DNA of 21,849 nt from DAOMNN01 sp050486545. GTDB taxonomy: Bacteria > Pseudomonadota > Gammaproteobacteria > Burkholderiales > Rhodocyclaceae. The notes under the pieces are model-generated. The model was not told the DNA's origin and made no database searches. It saw only the letters and a program-made list of their open reading frames with translations. The position numbers and the translations under genes were made by a program. The stretch is taken from the NCBI GenBank assembly GCA_050486545.1, contig JBJHDM010000052.1:1-21849 (forward strand). Reading direction: 5' to 3'. How positions within the stretch are numbered: position 1 is the first letter of the stretch; each line of letters opens with the position of its first letter. Of the stretch, positions 21,799 through 21,849 are shown piece after piece.

Positions 21799-21849
21799 AT
21801 GAATGGAAATTCGGATTCGGGGGACTCCCCGGTGTTTTTCGATGTTGCC
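21799..21849 (+). CDS. Start of an unidentified gene, cut by window end
   Basis: An ATG at 21799 follows GAAGG (21787-21791) at a good 7-nt spacing and opens a frame of 17 codons to the window end (begins MNGNSDSGDSPVFFDVA). It starts 36 nt after the toxin stop with no terminator between, so it could be co-transcribed. Too little is present to identify it. Confidence 0.5.
   Translation, partial: MNGNSDSGDSPVFFDVA

Noticed and set aside
1..21849. CRISPR arrays, insertion sequences, phage genes
   Set aside because: I saw no regularly spaced short repeats, no transposase-like protein and no phage structural or integrase gene.

Overview
The window is a GC-rich bacterial chromosome segment, almost entirely conserved core genes, and most likely comes from a gammaproteobacterium outside the Enterobacterales. 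The evidence is gene order: nadB next to a sigma-E/AlgU gene, then rseA(mucA)-rseB(mucB)-rseC(mucC)-degP(mucD)-lepA-lepB-DUF4845-rnc-era-recO-pdxJ-acpS, an order I recall from Pseudomonas and related lineages. I cannot assign genus or family from the sequence alone.

Layout. (1) 2-3061: a fatty acid synthesis block, fabD (5' end cut off by the window)-fabG-acpP-fabF. An intrinsic terminator sits between fabG and acpP and carries the acpP -10 box in its loop. (2) 3090-3536: a small membrane protein of the YgfX/CptA type, convergent with and overlapping the 3' end of nadB. (3) 3491-5122, minus strand: nadB. (4) 5123-5410: a divergent regulatory region with two inverted repeats and a good sigma-70 promoter for rpoE. 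(5) 5411-9672: the envelope stress operon rpoE-rseA-rseB-rseC-degP plus a small glutaredoxin-like gene. Every junction from rseA onward is an ATGA stop/start overlap. (6) 9673-9842: a structured intergenic stretch. (7) 9843-17398: lepA, lepB, DUF4845, rnc, era, recO, pdxJ, acpS and nagZ, tightly packed and co-directional. (8) 17425-19998: uvrC and pgsA. (9) 19995-20405: a stable-RNA unit with a consensus promoter overlapping the pgsA stop codon, tRNA-Gly(GCC), tRNA-Cys(GCA), a second identical tRNA-Gly(GCC) and a UUCG-loop terminator. (10) 20544-21762: a type II toxin-antitoxin module (Xre/MbcA-type antitoxin, then RES-domain toxin) with its own promoter, followed by the first 17 codons of an unidentified gene running off the window.

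How the genes relate. FabD, FabG, AcpP and FabF load and elongate acyl chains on ACP, and AcpS at 15943 makes the active holo-ACP. The rpoE block encodes a sigma factor, its membrane anti-sigma factor and modulators, and the periplasmic quality-control protease. LepB processes exported proteins, including the predicted RseB and DegP precursors. LepA, Rnc and Era act in translation and ribosome/RNA maturation; RecO and UvrC act in DNA repair; PdxJ and NadB make cofactors; NagZ recycles cell wall; PgsA makes phosphatidylglycerol.

I see no clearly new multi-gene system. The accessory-looking part is the end of the window, from the duplicated tRNA-Gly through the toxin-antitoxin pair and the truncated gene. 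The most useful smaller observations are the terminator/promoter overlap before acpP, the coupling of a glutaredoxin-like protein to the degP operon, the unusual position of the YgfX-like gene, hairpins around nadB/rpoE and inside the tRNA operon, and the possible third gene after the toxin.
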